A stretch of DNA of 64,000 bases, taken from Blautia sp. GTDB lineage: Bacteria; Bacillota; Clostridia; Lachnospirales; Lachnospiraceae. This document shows positions 1 through 8,438 of this stretch, piece by piece. Position 1 is the stretch's first letter; every line of letters begins with the position of its first letter. The stretch is from the NCBI GenBank assembly GCA_030841965.1, contig JAUUSJ010000004.1, positions 4,715 to 68,714 of the forward strand. The letters are read 5' to 3'. The position numbers and the translations under genes are program-made. The notes under the pieces were generated by a model that saw only the letters and a list, made by a program, of their open reading frames with translations, had not been told where the DNA came from and made no database searches.

Positions 1-1
1 G

Positions 2-1018
2 GGAATGTACGGGAAAAAGACGATTTTATTCGTGGATGAAATTCACCGATTTAATAAGGCACAGCAAGATTATCTGCTTCCATTTGTGGAGGATGGAACG
101 ATTATTCTGATTGGAGCTACGACAGAGAATCCGTATTTTGAGGTGAATAACGCCCTCTTATCCCGCTCTAATATTTTTGAATTAAAGCCGCTGGAGAGGG
201 AAGATATTAAAGCGTTGATTCGAAGAGCAGTGTCAGATGAGAAGAAAGGAATGGGAGTTTATAAGGTAAAGATAGAGGAGGATGCTGTAGAATTTTTGGC
301 CGATATGGCGGAGGGAGATGCGAGAAGGGCATTGAATGCCGTGGAATTAGGAGTATTGACGACCAAGAGAGCGAAGGACGGTATCATTTATTTTACGCTA
401 AAGACTGCGGAGGAATGTATCCAAAAAAGGGTGGTACGGTATGAGAAAAATGGAGATAACCACTATGACGTGATTTCGGCTTTTATAAAGAGTATGAGGG
501 GCTCAGACCCAGATGCCGCCGTTTTTTATCTCGCAAAGATGCTAAAGGCTGGGGAGAGTGTCTCTTTTATCTCCAGAAGAATTGTCATCTGTGCTGCGGA
601 GGATGTGGGACTTGCCGACCCGAATGCCTTAGTTGTGGCGAACGCCGCAGCAGATGCCGTGGAGCGTCTTGGTATGCCAGAGGCTAGAATTCCTCTTGCA
701 GAGGCGGCTATTTATATTGCAACTGCTCCAAAGAGTAATGCCGCCTACATGGCAATTAACCGCGCAATGCAATATGTAGAAAAGCATCATACAGATGCCA
801 TCCCAGCTTATTTGCAGGAGGCGGGATATAAGGGAGCGAAGAAATTAAATCGAGGGATTGGATACCAGTATGCGCATGACTATAAAAATCATTATGTAAA
901 GCAACAATACCTTCCAGATAATGTACAGGGAGAAAAGTTTTATATTCCAGGGGAGCTTGGACAGGAAAAAGATAGGGTGGAATATTTGAAGAAAATATAT
1001 GAGGAATCAGATATGTGA
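2..1018 (+). CDS. rarA: RarA replication-associated recombination ATPase (3' part, 5' end outside window)
   Basis: C-terminal 338 or so residues of a RarA/MgsA-type AAA+ ATPase that acts at stalled replication forks. The reading frame is open to the window edge and the Walker A part is missing because it lies upstream. The visible part begins at the Walker B segment (LFVDEIHRFNK), followed by the sensor motif GATTENP and the RarA tetramerisation region (PSNAAYM-like APKSNAAYMAINRA, then KGAKKLNRGIGYQYAHDY). The family is usually about 420-440 residues, so roughly 100 residues are cut off by the window rather than by mutation. The ATG at position 5 is internal, not a real start. Confidence 0.95.
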   Translation, partial: GMYGKKTILFVDEIHRFNKAQQDYLLPFVEDGTIILIGATTENPYFEVNNALLSRSNIFELKPLEREDIKALIRRAVSDEKKGMGVYKVKIEEDAVEFLADMAEGDARRALNAVELGVLTTKRAKDGIIYFTLKTAEECIQKRVVRYEKNGDNHYDVISAFIKSMRGSDPDAAVFYLAKMLKAGESVSFISRRIVICAAEDVGLADPNALVVANAAADAVERLGMPEARIPLAEAAIYIATAPKSNAAYMAINRAMQYVEKHHTDAIPAYLQEAGYKGAKKLNRGIGYQYAHDYKNHYVKQQYLPDNVQGEKFYIPGELGQEKDRVEYLKKIYEESDM

Positions 1019-1038
1019 TAGATTTTCATGAAAGAATA

Positions 1039-1067
1039 TTGCTTTTTGGAGTAAATACAGTTACAAT
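1039..1067 (+). promoter_or_regulatory. Sigma-A-type promoter for the O-acetylation module
   Basis: TTGCTT at 1039-1044, 17-bp spacer, TACAAT at 1062-1067, followed about 30 bp later by the SGNH hydrolase start. This fits a promoter driving the 1.1-5.0 kb gene set. Confidence 0.55.
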
Positions 1068-1096
1068 AGAAAAAAGTAGAAATTGAGGGTAAGAGT

Positions 1097-1885
1097 ATGA
1101 AAATAATAGAAAAACATTGGAAGATTTTACTTATTATTTGTCTTGGAGTGGCAGTTATCCTCGGAATTTGTCTAAAAGTTTTTATTGACCGAGGGAACGA
1201 GAGAGAGAAAACAACCCAAAATTCTCTAAAGAAATTAGAAAGTTTGGCTGCAAATAAAGATAATTTGAGTGAGATTGAGAAGGAAATTCAAGAAAAAGAT
1301 GATGCGACTAGGACGACTCGCTCTGTGGAAGAGGTGACATCGACAGATAATATTAATAGTTTAAATACGAGATATATAGGTTCTGTCGTCGTCGGGGATT
1401 CGATTACAGAGGGACTTACTGCATTTAGTATATTAAGTTCGGATAAAGTTGTGTATAAGAGGGGAGTCAGCATAAAAGATACAAAATCCCTTCTGGATAC
1501 GGCGGCGGGGCTCAATCCGACGAATCTTTTTTTAGCTTTTGGTATGAATGATATAGAGACATATAAGTCAGATATTGATTCTTTTATCGCCGCCTATAAG
1601 GAGAAGATAGAGTATGTAAGACAGATTATGCCGAATGCCAAGATTTTTGTCAATAGCATACAGCCAGCTACGGCAACGGTGATTGCGAAGAGAACGGATT
1701 TTTCTAGAGTACCGCAGTATGACGAGGCGCTTCAGAAAATGTGTGAGGAACTTTCCATTACATATATTGATAATCAGTATATTTTGGAAGAGCATCCAGA
1801 GTTTTATGCGCAGGATGGAATCCATGTTTCATCTTCCTATTACCCAATCTGGTTAGAAAATATGGCAGAAAAGGCGGGGATTTAA
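1097..1885 (+). CDS. Membrane-anchored SGNH/GDSL-family hydrolase
   Basis: 262 residues. An N-terminal membrane anchor (about residues 9-31) is followed by a charged linker and an SGNH hydrolase domain. Family blocks are visible: block I as VVVGDSITEG (nucleophile Ser in GDS), block III as FGMND, block V as DGIHVS with the catalytic Asp/His. Such enzymes deacetylate or transfer acyl groups on surface polysaccharides. It overlaps the next gene by one base, and the MBOAT and DHHW genes follow on the same strand, so a role in O-acetylation of an exported glycan is inferred. Substrate unknown. Confidence 0.85.
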   Translation: MKIIEKHWKILLIICLGVAVILGICLKVFIDRGNEREKTTQNSLKKLESLAANKDNLSEIEKEIQEKDDATRTTRSVEEVTSTDNINSLNTRYIGSVVVGDSITEGLTAFSILSSDKVVYKRGVSIKDTKSLLDTAAGLNPTNLFLAFGMNDIETYKSDIDSFIAAYKEKIEYVRQIMPNAKIFVNSIQPATATVIAKRTDFSRVPQYDEALQKMCEELSITYIDNQYILEEHPEFYAQDGIHVSSSYYPIWLENMAEKAGI

Positions 1886-2367
1886 TGATGGACCGAACGA
1901 TGACGATATTAAAAATCTTAATGCTTTGTTTTTTGTTTGGATTTTTATTTTATCTAAATACAAGAGATAGTACAAAAGATATATCCGTGAGTGAGATTGC
2001 AAAGCAACTAAAAGAAGAGGAAAGCATAGCCAATTTAGTAGAGGGAGATGCCAACTCACTAAAACGTTATTATAGTCTAAACGCCAATGATTATGATGGA
2101 TTTGCATTATGGACTTCAGAAAATCCTATGGATGTGGACGAGGTCATTGTCATAAAAGCAAAGTCGGATGAGCAGATGGATGATTTAGAGGATAGTATAG
2201 AAGATAGAATTAAGACGCAAAAGCAAAACTTCGAGGGATATGGAGCTGAGCAGACGGCTTTACTAGAAGAGAGCATTGTAGTGACAAGAGGAGATTATAT
2301 ATTTTTTGCTGTCTCTAAGAATGCAGCTTCCTGGGAATCTATATTTTTAGAATGCATAAAACGATGA
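1885..2367 (+). CDS. DUF4358 domain protein
   Basis: 160 residues with one N-terminal membrane segment (about residues 7-24), then a soluble extracytoplasmic domain. The pattern (ALWTSENPMDVDEVIVIKAK, then a run of charged helix and QKQNFEGYG) matches the DUF4358 family, which is common in Lachnospiraceae and often sits beside MBOAT/DHHW genes. Function is not established. The ATG overlaps the stop codon of the SGNH gene, which argues for translational coupling and a shared pathway. Confidence 0.75.
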   Translation: MMDRTMTILKILMLCFLFGFLFYLNTRDSTKDISVSEIAKQLKEEESIANLVEGDANSLKRYYSLNANDYDGFALWTSENPMDVDEVIVIKAKSDEQMDDLEDSIEDRIKTQKQNFEGYGAEQTALLEESIVVTRGDYIFFAVSKNAASWESIFLECIKR

Positions 2368-2388
2368 GAATGAGATAAGAGGTAGAAC

Positions 2389-3780
2389 ATGATATTTAGT
2401 AGCATATATTTTATATTTATATTTTTGCCAGTAGTAATCCTTTTGTATTTTCTGGCACCACCGATATTAAAGAATACAGTGCTTTTTATTTCTAGTATTT
2501 TCTTTTATGCCTGGGGAGAGCCCATCTATATTGTGTTGATGCTTTTTAGCATTGTATTTAATTTTATGATGGGAATTGACATAGATAATCACAGAGATGA
2601 TAAGCATTATCAAAAGTTAAATTTAATTTTTACGATTATTGTAGATTTATTTATTTTAGGATTTTTTAAGTATTATGGATTTTTGCTGGATACGATAAAT
2701 CAGTTATTACATATCAATATCTCATATAAGGCATTGGCGCTTCCGGTAGGTATTTCTTTTTATACGTTCCAGACATTATCGTACGTGATTGATGTATACT
2801 GGGGCAAGGTAAAAGCGCAGAGGAATATCATCGACTTTGGACTTTATGTCAGTATGTTTCCACAGTTGATTGCAGGACCGATTGTCAAGTATATTGATAT
2901 AGAAAAACAGCTGAAAAATAGAAAGATAACGATTGTGACAATCGGGCAGGGGATGGAGTTTTTTGTGAAGGGATTGGCGAAGAAAGTATTGCTCGCCAAT
3001 AATATAGGTGCCCTGGCGACAGAGATATCTGCTCTCTCAGCAGATAAGACATCGACTATCACCGCAATCTTGGGAGTTATCGCCTACAGTATGCAGATTT
3101 ATTTTGATTTTAGTGGATACTCCGATATGGCAATTGGTCTTGGTAAGATGTTTGGTTTTACATTTATGAAAAATTTTGATTATCCGTATACGTCAAAGAG
3201 TGTCACAGAATTCTGGAGAAGATGGCATATCTCTCTTGGAAGTTGGTTTCGACAGTATGTATATATTCCGCTCGGAGGTAATCGAGTGGGTACGATAAAG
3301 CATATTCGTAATATTTTTATTGTATGGTTTGCTACAGGACTTTGGCATGGAGCAAGCTGGAATTTTGTCCTATGGGGTGTATTTTTTGGAGTACTGCTTC
3401 TTTTTGAAAAGTATTTTTTCTTACAAAAACTGGAGAAACTTCCTACTATCCTGTCACATATTTATACATTAGTCTGTGTAAATATTAGCTGGATTTTTTT
3501 TGAGAATACATCTTTGAGTAAGATTGGACATGTGTTTAGGATGATTTTGGGAATGGGAAATGGATTTATCGATATCAGAGCTTTATACTATATAAAAACA
3601 AATTTTCTCTTGTTTTTCATATGTATTTTATGTTGTAGTCCGTTCTTATATCGAATTTTTAAGAAGTTAACTGTGAAAAATAGGTGTATAGGCTTGATTA
3701 TTAATATTGGTCTATTTATAATTAGTATTGCATATCTAGTATATGATACTTATAATCCATTTTTATATTTTCGATTCTAG
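2389..3780 (+). CDS. MBOAT-family O-acyltransferase (AlgI/DltB-like)
   Basis: 463 residues, a polytopic membrane protein with around ten predicted hydrophobic segments. The MBOAT signature is clear: YFDFSGYSDMAIGLGKMFGF, then SVTEFWRRWHISLGSWFRQYVYIPLGGNR, then the catalytic His region FATGLWHGASWNFVLWG. Relatives (AlgI, PatA, DltB) move acetyl groups across the membrane on to exported polysaccharides. The downstream DHHW protein is the usual partner that places the acetyl group. Length is typical for the family. Confidence in the family is high; the glycan acceptor cannot be read from sequence. Confidence 0.93.
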   Translation: MIFSSIYFIFIFLPVVILLYFLAPPILKNTVLFISSIFFYAWGEPIYIVLMLFSIVFNFMMGIDIDNHRDDKHYQKLNLIFTIIVDLFILGFFKYYGFLLDTINQLLHINISYKALALPVGISFYTFQTLSYVIDVYWGKVKAQRNIIDFGLYVSMFPQLIAGPIVKYIDIEKQLKNRKITIVTIGQGMEFFVKGLAKKVLLANNIGALATEISALSADKTSTITAILGVIAYSMQIYFDFSGYSDMAIGLGKMFGFTFMKNFDYPYTSKSVTEFWRRWHISLGSWFRQYVYIPLGGNRVGTIKHIRNIFIVWFATGLWHGASWNFVLWGVFFGVLLLFEKYFFLQKLEKLPTILSHIYTLVCVNISWIFFENTSLSKIGHVFRMILGMGNGFIDIRALYYIKTNFLLFFICILCCSPFLYRIFKKLTVKNRCIGLIINIGLFIISIAYLVYDTYNPFLYFRF

Positions 3781-3803
3781 GAAAGAAAGAGAGGAAAAAG
3801 AGA

Positions 3804-4955
3804 ATGAAAAAAAAGAAAAAATCTCTCTTATTTTTCAGAGATATGGCAATTATCTTTATTTTGCTTATTTTTATACTTACAATTTTAAATCTCTTAAAAA
3901 AAGACCAGAGTTTCTCGGAATCGGAGAACCGAATGTTGGCGGAAAAGCCCCAATTTTCGGTGAGTAGATTGGTGCAGGGAAAATATACAGATAGTTTTGA
4001 AACTTATGTCAATGACCAATTTATTTTTCGAGACTTCTTTGTAAGACTAAAAACTATGACAGATTATCTTCTCGGCAAGAGAGAGGAAAATAATGTGTTT
4101 TTAGGAAAAAAAGGGTATTTAATTGAGAATTTTACAGAGCCAGATAAAGAAAATGTGGAGGCGAATGAGGAGGCGATTTTATCCTTTTCCAATGAGCAGA
4201 GTCAGATAAAGCAGTATATGCTCCTTACGCCGACAGCGATTTCTATTTTAGATGATTATTTACCTCTCTTTGCGAGAGGAAATGACCAGAGAACGGCAAT
4301 CAGTGATTTTAGGACGGCGCTCGAGGAAAGTCCGATAGAGATGATTGATGTGGAGGAGGCATTGCTTGAGAATAAAGAGAACGATGTCTTTTATAAGACC
4401 GACCATCATTGGACAAGTTTTGGGGCGTACGTGGCATTTGAGGAGGCCGCAAAGGTCATGGGATTACAGACGGAGACGGTATCTTACGAGGCAAATATAG
4501 TGACATATGATTTTCAGGGAACTTTATCTGCCAAGAGTGGATTTCGGACGGACGAGAAGGAAAAGATGGAAGTATATCTTCCAAAGTCCGGTGGAGTATC
4601 CTATGTCGTGAATTATGTGGAGGAGCAGCAAAAGACAACGACTCTATATAATACGGAGAAACTGAAGGAGAGAGATAAGTACGCAATGTTTCTAGATGGA
4701 AATCACTCCCAGGTTAAAATTCAGACAACTGCGGAGAGTGGAGAGCGTCTGCTTATCTTTAAGGATTCGTATGCCAATAGCTTTATTCAGTTTTTATTGC
4801 CCTATTATAGAGAGATAGTAATTGTGGATCCAAGATACTATTATGAAGATATTCGAGGGCTAATTGAGGAAGAACAGATTAGTCAAATTTTATATTTATA
4901 TAATGCCAATACGTTTTTTGAGGATAATACTCTTAGAACCGTGCTTGGAACTTAA
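3804..4955 (+). CDS. DHHW-family protein (AlgX/AlgJ-like O-acetylation partner)
   Basis: 383 residues with an N-terminal signal anchor (about residues 12-30). It contains the family hallmark TDHHWTSFGAYVAF in the middle and the LIFKDSYANSFIQFLLPYY block near the C-terminus that carries the SGNH-type GDS-like serine (KDSYANS). DHHW proteins are partners of MBOAT transferases in alginate-type O-acetylation and are widespread in Clostridia. It follows the MBOAT gene by 23 bp on the same strand. Confidence 0.88.
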   Translation: MKKKKKSLLFFRDMAIIFILLIFILTILNLLKKDQSFSESENRMLAEKPQFSVSRLVQGKYTDSFETYVNDQFIFRDFFVRLKTMTDYLLGKREENNVFLGKKGYLIENFTEPDKENVEANEEAILSFSNEQSQIKQYMLLTPTAISILDDYLPLFARGNDQRTAISDFRTALEESPIEMIDVEEALLENKENDVFYKTDHHWTSFGAYVAFEEAAKVMGLQTETVSYEANIVTYDFQGTLSAKSGFRTDEKEKMEVYLPKSGGVSYVVNYVEEQQKTTTLYNTEKLKERDKYAMFLDGNHSQVKIQTTAESGERLLIFKDSYANSFIQFLLPYYREIVIVDPRYYYEDIRGLIEEEQISQILYLYNANTFFEDNTLRTVLGT

Positions 4956-4984
4956 AATATGAGATATAAGGAGACAAAAGAAGG

Positions 4985-5635
4985 ATGAAGATAGATAGTA
5001 TAATATTTGATTTGGATGGAACTTTGTGGAATTCGACGAAGACGGTGGCGGATGCGTGGAATGAAGTATTGGAAGAGTTGGGAATAGAAAAACAGATGTC
5101 CGAGGAGGACTTACTTGGATTGATGGGGCTTCAATGGCCAGATATTGTCAAAACTCATTTTGAGGAATATGATAAGAAAGTAATGGAATTACTAAAAGAA
5201 AGACTTGACAAAAAAGAGTTGATTCGTATTAGGGAACACGGAGCGACACCGATGCCAGGGATGCTCTCTACGGTACATTCCCTAAAGAAAAAATATCGTT
5301 TATTTATCGTGAGTAACTGTCAGAAGGGATATGTGGATGTCTTTTTAGATTTATTTGATTTATGGGACGATTTTGAGGGATTTATCTGTGCGGAAGCTAC
5401 GGGACTCTCAAAGGGAGAGAATAATAAACTTCTGATAGAAAAATATAATTTAAAGTCTCCCGTTTATATTGGAGATACGAAGGGGGATTTAGAATCAGCG
5501 AGAGTTGCCCAGATTCCTTTTATATATGCGAGCTATGGCTTTGGCAAGATAGAGGAAGAAGAAAAAATGAAAAAAATTACATGCTTAAATGAGCTAGAAG
5601 AGTTGCTGGAATTTATGATGAGCGAGGAAGGATAA
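4985..5635 (+). CDS. HAD-superfamily phosphatase (phosphoglycolate phosphatase-like)
   Basis: 216 residues. HAD motif I is IIFDLDGTLWNS (nucleophile DxDGT), motif II IVSNCQ, the conserved Lys lies near GLSKGENN, and motif IV is VYIGDTKGDLESA. A C1-type helical cap lies between motifs I and II. The family dephosphorylates small phosphorylated metabolites, and substrate assignment from sequence is unreliable. The next gene (PBP) begins 7 bp downstream, so the two are probably co-transcribed. Confidence 0.88.
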   Translation: MKIDSIIFDLDGTLWNSTKTVADAWNEVLEELGIEKQMSEEDLLGLMGLQWPDIVKTHFEEYDKKVMELLKERLDKKELIRIREHGATPMPGMLSTVHSLKKKYRLFIVSNCQKGYVDVFLDLFDLWDDFEGFICAEATGLSKGENNKLLIEKYNLKSPVYIGDTKGDLESARVAQIPFIYASYGFGKIEEEEKMKKITCLNELEELLEFMMSEEG

Positions 5636-5641
5636 GCAAAC

Positions 5642-8356
5642 ATGAGTAAAGAACCAAATGGAAATTCATCTTGGATGAAAAGACTAATAAATTTTTTGGA
5701 AGATGACGGGGAAAGTTTGGAAGTTACAGGGGAGAAGGAAGAAAAACAAGAAGAAAAACAAGAAGAAAAAGAGATACAAAGTATCTCAGATGAGGGAACG
5801 GATAGAAAGCGAAAAAAAGCCAAAAAAAGGTCCAGAGTGAGAAGAGAAGGCTCTAGCAGAAAAAGAAAATCTTCTTCTCCTGGAGATAGAGTTGGCAGAA
5901 AGAAAAAGGCAAAAAAAAGTGAGGGGATTTTTGCGACATTATTTCGTATTCTTGTTGTCGCCATGTTTCTCGGTGTGGTTGGTATCGGAGTTTCTTTTTT
6001 CATTAATCCGAGGGAGAAGCCGGAGGAGACTTTGCAAAGATATGTGGACCACTTGAATAAAAAAGAGTACGAGCAGATGTATGAGATGCTTGATGATACG
6101 ACGAAGCAGAGTGTTACGCAGGAGACTTTTGTAAACCGCAATAAAAGAATTTATAAGGGAATTGATGCGACTGATGTGAAAATCGACGTGGAGGAAGTAA
6201 ATCGCATGGATAATGGCGAGAGAGTCGTGAAATATAATATGTCGCTCAGTACTCTAGCGGGTGATATTGAGTTTGAGAATACAGTGACTTTATTGAAGGG
6301 AGAAGAGAGGGATTATAATATTGTCTGGAGCGATAGTATGATTTTTCCAGAATTGACAAGCGAAGATAAAGTGAATGTGGAGACAGACCCAGCGACAAGA
6401 GGAAGGATTTTAGACCGAAATGACGTTGTACTTGCCCATGAAGTGACAAGATATAAGGTTATTTTAGATAAATCCAAATTAGATGAGAATGATAAGGATT
6501 CTGTCATCTATGAGATTGCCAGTATCACAGGTAAAGAAAGCAGTGAGATAAGACAAAAGATAGACGATGCGAAGGAAGATGCAGAAGTTACGATTACAAA
6601 ATTGAGTGAAGATAGAGTGACGGCGCGAAGTCTTTTGCAGGAAATGTCGTGTATTACAGTGGAAGAGATGACAGAGAGAGTATATCCGTACGGAAAGTAT
6701 ACGGCTCATGTCGTCGGATATATACAGACAATTACGTCCGAGGAGCGAGAGAAACATCAAGGTGAGGGATATTCCAGTGAGAGTGTGATAGGAAAACGTG
6801 GAGTAGAGAGACTTTTTGAGTCCAAACTTCGAGCGAAAGACGGACATACGATTCAGATTTTAGATTCCAATGGAAATGTGAAATCACAGGTCGCAAAGAG
6901 TGAGAAACAAGACGGAGAGGATTTAAAGCTTACGATTGATATTTCTACGCAGGTAAATGCATTTTTACAGTTCCAAAATGACAAGAGCTGTACGGTTGTG
7001 ATTAATCCTAATACAGGAGAGGTATTGGCTCTTGCGAGCACGCCGACTTATAATCCAAATAAATTTATTACAGGATTTACGGAGGAAGAGTGGAAAGAGC
7101 TTGACGAGGCGGAGGAGAATCCGCTCTACAGTCGTTACCAGTCCGTTTACTGTCCAGGCTCATCCTTTAAGCCGATTACGGCTGCGATAGGTCTTGACAC
7201 GGGAGCTTTTACGGCGGACGAGAATTTTGGATATACAGGTACTTCCTGGCAGAAGGATGCAAGTTGGGGAAAACGTACAATCACAACTTTACACGAATAT
7301 GGTTCGGAAGTAATCCTAAAAAATGCATTGATTTATTCGGATAATATTTATTTTGCCAAAGCTGCTCTAAAAATCGGAGGAGATACATTCCTGAAAAAAT
7401 TGAGGGAGATTGGATTTTACGAGGCGTTCGATTTTGACTTTTCTCTCGAAGAGTCTGTCGCAACGGAGGAGGAGAATGGTAATCTTAACTCAGAGCTTCA
7501 GTTGGCGGATACTGGATATGGTCAGGCTCAAGTATTAGTAAATCCTGTTCATATGGCGTCTATTTATAGTGCATTTTTGAATGAGGGAAATATGGTAAAA
7601 CCATATTTGGAGTATAAAGAGGATAAGACTCCGACTTACGCAGTGAAGAATGCATTTACAGCAAAGACAGCACAGACATTGAAGGAAGACTTGATTGAGG
7701 TCGTAGAAAATGTCAATGGAACTGGTCATGACGCAAAGATATACGGAAAAACGGTTGGCGGAAAGACTGGAACTGCAGAGCTTAAGATGACGCAGGAAGA
7801 TGAGACAGGAACAGAGCTTGGATGGTTTGATGCCTTTTGTATTAATCCTGATGGAGATGGCTCAGATGACATATTGGTTATCTCTATGGTTGAGGATGTA
7901 AAGGGTCGAGGAGGAAGCGGATATGTTGTTCCCCGTGTGAGAAATATTTTGGCGAATTACGGAACGAATGTTGCAAGATATGCCAATATATATGAGAGTG
8001 AGGAGGATGATGAGAAGACGGAGTGGGGCTCTGCGGGTTCGACAGTCTATTCTTATAGAACAACAACGACCTCAACAACGGCGACGACAACGGCAACGTC
8101 TACCACTTCGACAAGGAGCAATACGAGTAGCTCAACAAGCACGACAAGCACAGCAACGAGTACTTCGACGAGCACAAGTACTAGCACAGCGATGACTGGC
8201 ACGAGTGATACGACAACGGCGACGAGTAGTCATCACCAAACGACGGGACAGACGACAAGTACCTATAATTCTACGAGCGACAGCACGAGTGGACAGGAAA
8301 ATCACAGTGAAGAATATGTATCAGAAGAACATTATGATGATTATACATTTGAATAA
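5642..8356 (+). CDS. Class B penicillin-binding protein with NTF2-like (MecA_N) domain and Thr/Ser-rich tail
   Basis: 904 residues. Residues 1-95 are a very charged, Lys/Arg- and Glu-rich cytoplasmic tail. A membrane segment lies near 97-120, then an NTF2-like MecA_N domain (about 125-235), a PBP dimer domain (about 250-410) and a transpeptidase domain (about 440-770). Active-site motifs are SSFK (near residue 508), SDN (near 565) and KTGTA (near 707). It cross-links peptidoglycan outside the membrane. The last 100 or so residues are almost pure Thr/Ser with short repeats, likely an extended wall-spanning or glycosylated tail. The MecA_N layout is shared with low-affinity PBPs such as PBP3/PBP2a, but resistance cannot be inferred. 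Confidence 0.92.
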   Translation: MSKEPNGNSSWMKRLINFLEDDGESLEVTGEKEEKQEEKQEEKEIQSISDEGTDRKRKKAKKRSRVRREGSSRKRKSSSPGDRVGRKKKAKKSEGIFATLFRILVVAMFLGVVGIGVSFFINPREKPEETLQRYVDHLNKKEYEQMYEMLDDTTKQSVTQETFVNRNKRIYKGIDATDVKIDVEEVNRMDNGERVVKYNMSLSTLAGDIEFENTVTLLKGEERDYNIVWSDSMIFPELTSEDKVNVETDPATRGRILDRNDVVLAHEVTRYKVILDKSKLDENDKDSVIYEIASITGKESSEIRQKIDDAKEDAEVTITKLSEDRVTARSLLQEMSCITVEEMTERVYPYGKYTAHVVGYIQTITSEEREKHQGEGYSSESVIGKRGVERLFESKLRAKDGHTIQILDSNGNVKSQVAKSEKQDGEDLKLTIDISTQVNAFLQFQNDKSCTVVINPNTGEVLALASTPTYNPNKFITGFTEEEWKELDEAEENPLYSRYQSVYCPGSSFKPITAAIGLDTGAFTADENFGYTGTSWQKDASWGKRTITTLHEYGSEVILKNALIYSDNIYFAKAALKIGGDTFLKKLREIGFYEAFDFDFSLEESVATEEENGNLNSELQLADTGYGQAQVLVNPVHMASIYSAFLNEGNMVKPYLEYKEDKTPTYAVKNAFTAKTAQTLKEDLIEVVENVNGTGHDAKIYGKTVGGKTGTAELKMTQEDETGTELGWFDAFCINPDGDGSDDILVISMVEDVKGRGGSGYVVPRVRNILANYGTNVARYANIYESEEDDEKTEWGSAGSTVYSYRTTTTSTTATTTATSTTSTRSNTSSSTSTTSTATSTSTSTSTSTAMTGTSDTTTATSSHHQTTGQTTSTYNSTSDSTSGQENHSEEYVSEEHYDDYTFE

Positions 8357-8370
8357 TAAATTTTAATATA

Positions 8371-8420
8371 AGAGGCTGCCAGAAAATAGAAAAACCTATT
8401 TTCTGGCAGCCTCTTTTTAT
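8371..8420. terminator. Bidirectional rho-independent terminator
   Basis: Perfect 18-bp inverted repeat (8371-8388 with 8397-8414) around an 8-nt loop, followed by a T run on the plus strand and preceded by A-rich sequence. It lies between the convergent PBP and M18 aminopeptidase genes. Confidence 0.93.
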
Positions 8421-8438
8421 GGATATTTATTTGGTTGG

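Noticed and set aside
3743..3967. 74-codon plus-strand frame between MBOAT and DHHW
   Set aside because: Overlaps both real genes in another frame; low complexity.
5533..6141. 202-codon minus-strand frame opposite the HAD/PBP junction
   Set aside because: Ser/Phe-rich shadow of Lys/Glu-rich coding sequence on the plus strand.
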